In this document: positions 6,912-7,926 of the stretch, piece after piece
How positions within the stretch are numbered: the stretch's first letter is position 1
Layout: the number at the start of each line of letters is the position of its first letter
Origin: Chloroflexota bacterium
GTDB taxonomy: Bacteria; Chloroflexota; Ktedonobacteria; Ktedonobacterales; Ktedonobacteraceae
Reading direction: 5' to 3'
NCBI GenBank assembly: GCA_021828635.1
Contig: JAJZEJ010000471.1
Location: forward strand, 1-7,926
DNA: 7,926 nucleotides
Program-made: the position numbers and the translations under genes
Notes under the pieces: generated by a model
Seen by the model: the letters and a program-made list of their open reading frames with translations, nothing else
The model's database searches: none
What the model was told of the DNA's origin: nothing

Positions 6912-7926
6912 GCGACCGCATTCGCGTCGCACTTGATGCTATGGGTGGCGATCAAGCGCCCGCCGAGATTGTCGCGGGAGCGGTGCAAGCTGCCCGTGAA
7001 TATGGCATTGCCGTTCATCTTGTGGGACGCGAAGAGGCGATCCATGCGGAATTGGCGAAACATGATACGACTGGTCTTGATCTTCCGGTTGTCCATACCG
7101 ACGAAGTGATTGAGATGGATGAACATCCCGCCGATGCCGTGCGCCGTAAAAAGCAATCCTCGATGGCCCTGGCACTGCAACTGGTACGCGATAGCACAGC
7201 GGTGGGCGCTGTCTCGGCCGGCAATAGCGGCGCGATGATGGCAACCTCGCTTCTTACGCTCAAGCGCATCAACGGCATCGAACGTCCGGCACTCGGCGGC
7301 ATCTTCCCAACAGCCAAACAGCCCAGTCTGGTGCTGGATGTGGGTGCCAATACCGATTGCAAGCCAGAATATTTGCTCCAATTCGCGCTGATGGGTTCTA
7401 TTTATATGGAGCGCGTCTTCCACATACCGTCACCCCGTGTCGCGCTACTCTCAAATGGCGAAGAGGATACGAAGGGCAATAAGCAGGTCATCGAGGCCCA
7501 CCACCTCTTGCGCACGTATGCTCAAACGTTGGGGATCAACTTCATCGGCAATGTCGAGGGACGCGATATTCCAGCAGGCGCGGTCGATGTAGTGGTCTGC
7601 GATGGCTTTGTGGGAAATGTGGTGCTAAAATTGAGCGAAGGACTGGCGGAAACCCTGATTGGGCTGGTACGCGCTCAGATGACCAGCACCCCACTGAGTA
7701 AGCTGGCAGGCGCTATTCTGCGTCCCGGTCTGCGTAGTACCTTCAAACGCCTGGACTATGCCGAATATGGCGGAGTGCCACTGCTGGGCGTCAACGGTGT
7801 GTCGATTATTGCGCATGGTCGCTCGAATGCGAAGGCCATCAAAAATGCGTTGCGTGTCGCCCGTGAGACGGCGGAGACCGGCGTCACTGCCGCTATTTGC
7901 GCAGGTGTGGCACGACTGACTAGTCA
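6908..7926 (+). CDS. plsX: Phosphate acyltransferase PlsX, 3' end beyond window
   Basis: PlsX converts acyl-ACP to acyl-phosphate, the acyl donor for PlsY in the first step of bacterial phospholipid synthesis; it is a peripheral membrane enzyme. The frame opens with MSDRIRVALDAMGGDQAP, containing the hallmark DAMGGD (10-15). Further on are SAGNSGAMMA, LDVGANTDCKP, GNVEGRDI, CDGFVGNVVLK, AEYGGVPLLGVNG and IIAHGRSNAKAIKNAL, all in family order. About 339 codons are present and no stop is reached at the window edge. Family members are about 330-350 residues, so only a few codons should be missing. The ATG at 6908 overlaps the TGA of the receiver gene and is preceded by GGGAG with a 6-nt spacer (6897-6901), so start and coupling are well supported. 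It probably heads fatty-acid or phospholipid genes to the right, which cannot be seen here. Confidence 0.96.
   Translation, partial: MSDRIRVALDAMGGDQAPAEIVAGAVQAAREYGIAVHLVGREEAIHAELAKHDTTGLDLPVVHTDEVIEMDEHPADAVRRKKQSSMALALQLVRDSTAVGAVSAGNSGAMMATSLLTLKRINGIERPALGGIFPTAKQPSLVLDVGANTDCKPEYLLQFALMGSIYMERVFHIPSPRVALLSNGEEDTKGNKQVIEAHHLLRTYAQTLGINFIGNVEGRDIPAGAVDVVVCDGFVGNVVLKLSEGLAETLIGLVRAQMTSTPLSKLAGAILRPGLRSTFKRLDYAEYGGVPLLGVNGVSIIAHGRSNAKAIKNALRVARETAETGVTAAICAGVARLTS

Noticed and set aside
6833..7423. 196-residue minus-strand open frame opposite plsX
   Set aside because: It is a shadow of plsX, with no family motif and composition typical of antisense translation.

Overview
The window suggests a bacterium of the phylum Chloroflexota, most likely class Ktedonobacteria. 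This is inferred from moderate GC, protein style, heavy use of T-box and SAM-I RNA control, and a dispersed palindromic repeat of a kind I associate with large Ktedonobacter-type genomes. No marker gene is present, so the assignment is tentative.

Minus strand, about 6180 down to 148, is one transcription unit for methionine supply. A good promoter (TTGACA, 18 bp, TATACT) drives a leader of roughly 665 nt. The leader carries two complete transcription-attenuation RNAs in series. The first is a SAM-I (S-box) riboswitch with its own intrinsic terminator. The second is a T-box with its own terminator and a probable AUG (methionine) specifier codon. The genes follow in the order metX (homoserine O-acetyltransferase), metY (O-acetylhomoserine sulfhydrylase), aspartate kinase and asd (aspartate-semialdehyde dehydrogenase), ending at a strong bidirectional terminator. 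Aspartate kinase and Asd make aspartate semialdehyde, the precursor of homoserine. MetX activates homoserine and MetY adds sulfide to give homocysteine. Homoserine dehydrogenase and methionine synthase are not in the window. By known family behaviour, RNA polymerase would reach metX only if SAM is low and tRNA-Met is uncharged, an AND gate reading both the end product and its precursor.

A near-perfect 60-bp palindrome lies in frame in the 5' end of metX and adds about 20 residues to an unusual N-terminal extension. A half copy of the same repeat lies in the T-box leader, between Stem I and the downstream hairpins.

Plus strand, 6180 to 7926, is a divergent unit. After about 340 bp of AT-rich intergenic DNA with a TATAAT box comes a stand-alone receiver-domain response regulator. 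It overlaps by 4 bp the start of plsX (phosphate acyltransferase of phospholipid synthesis), whose frame is still open at the window edge.
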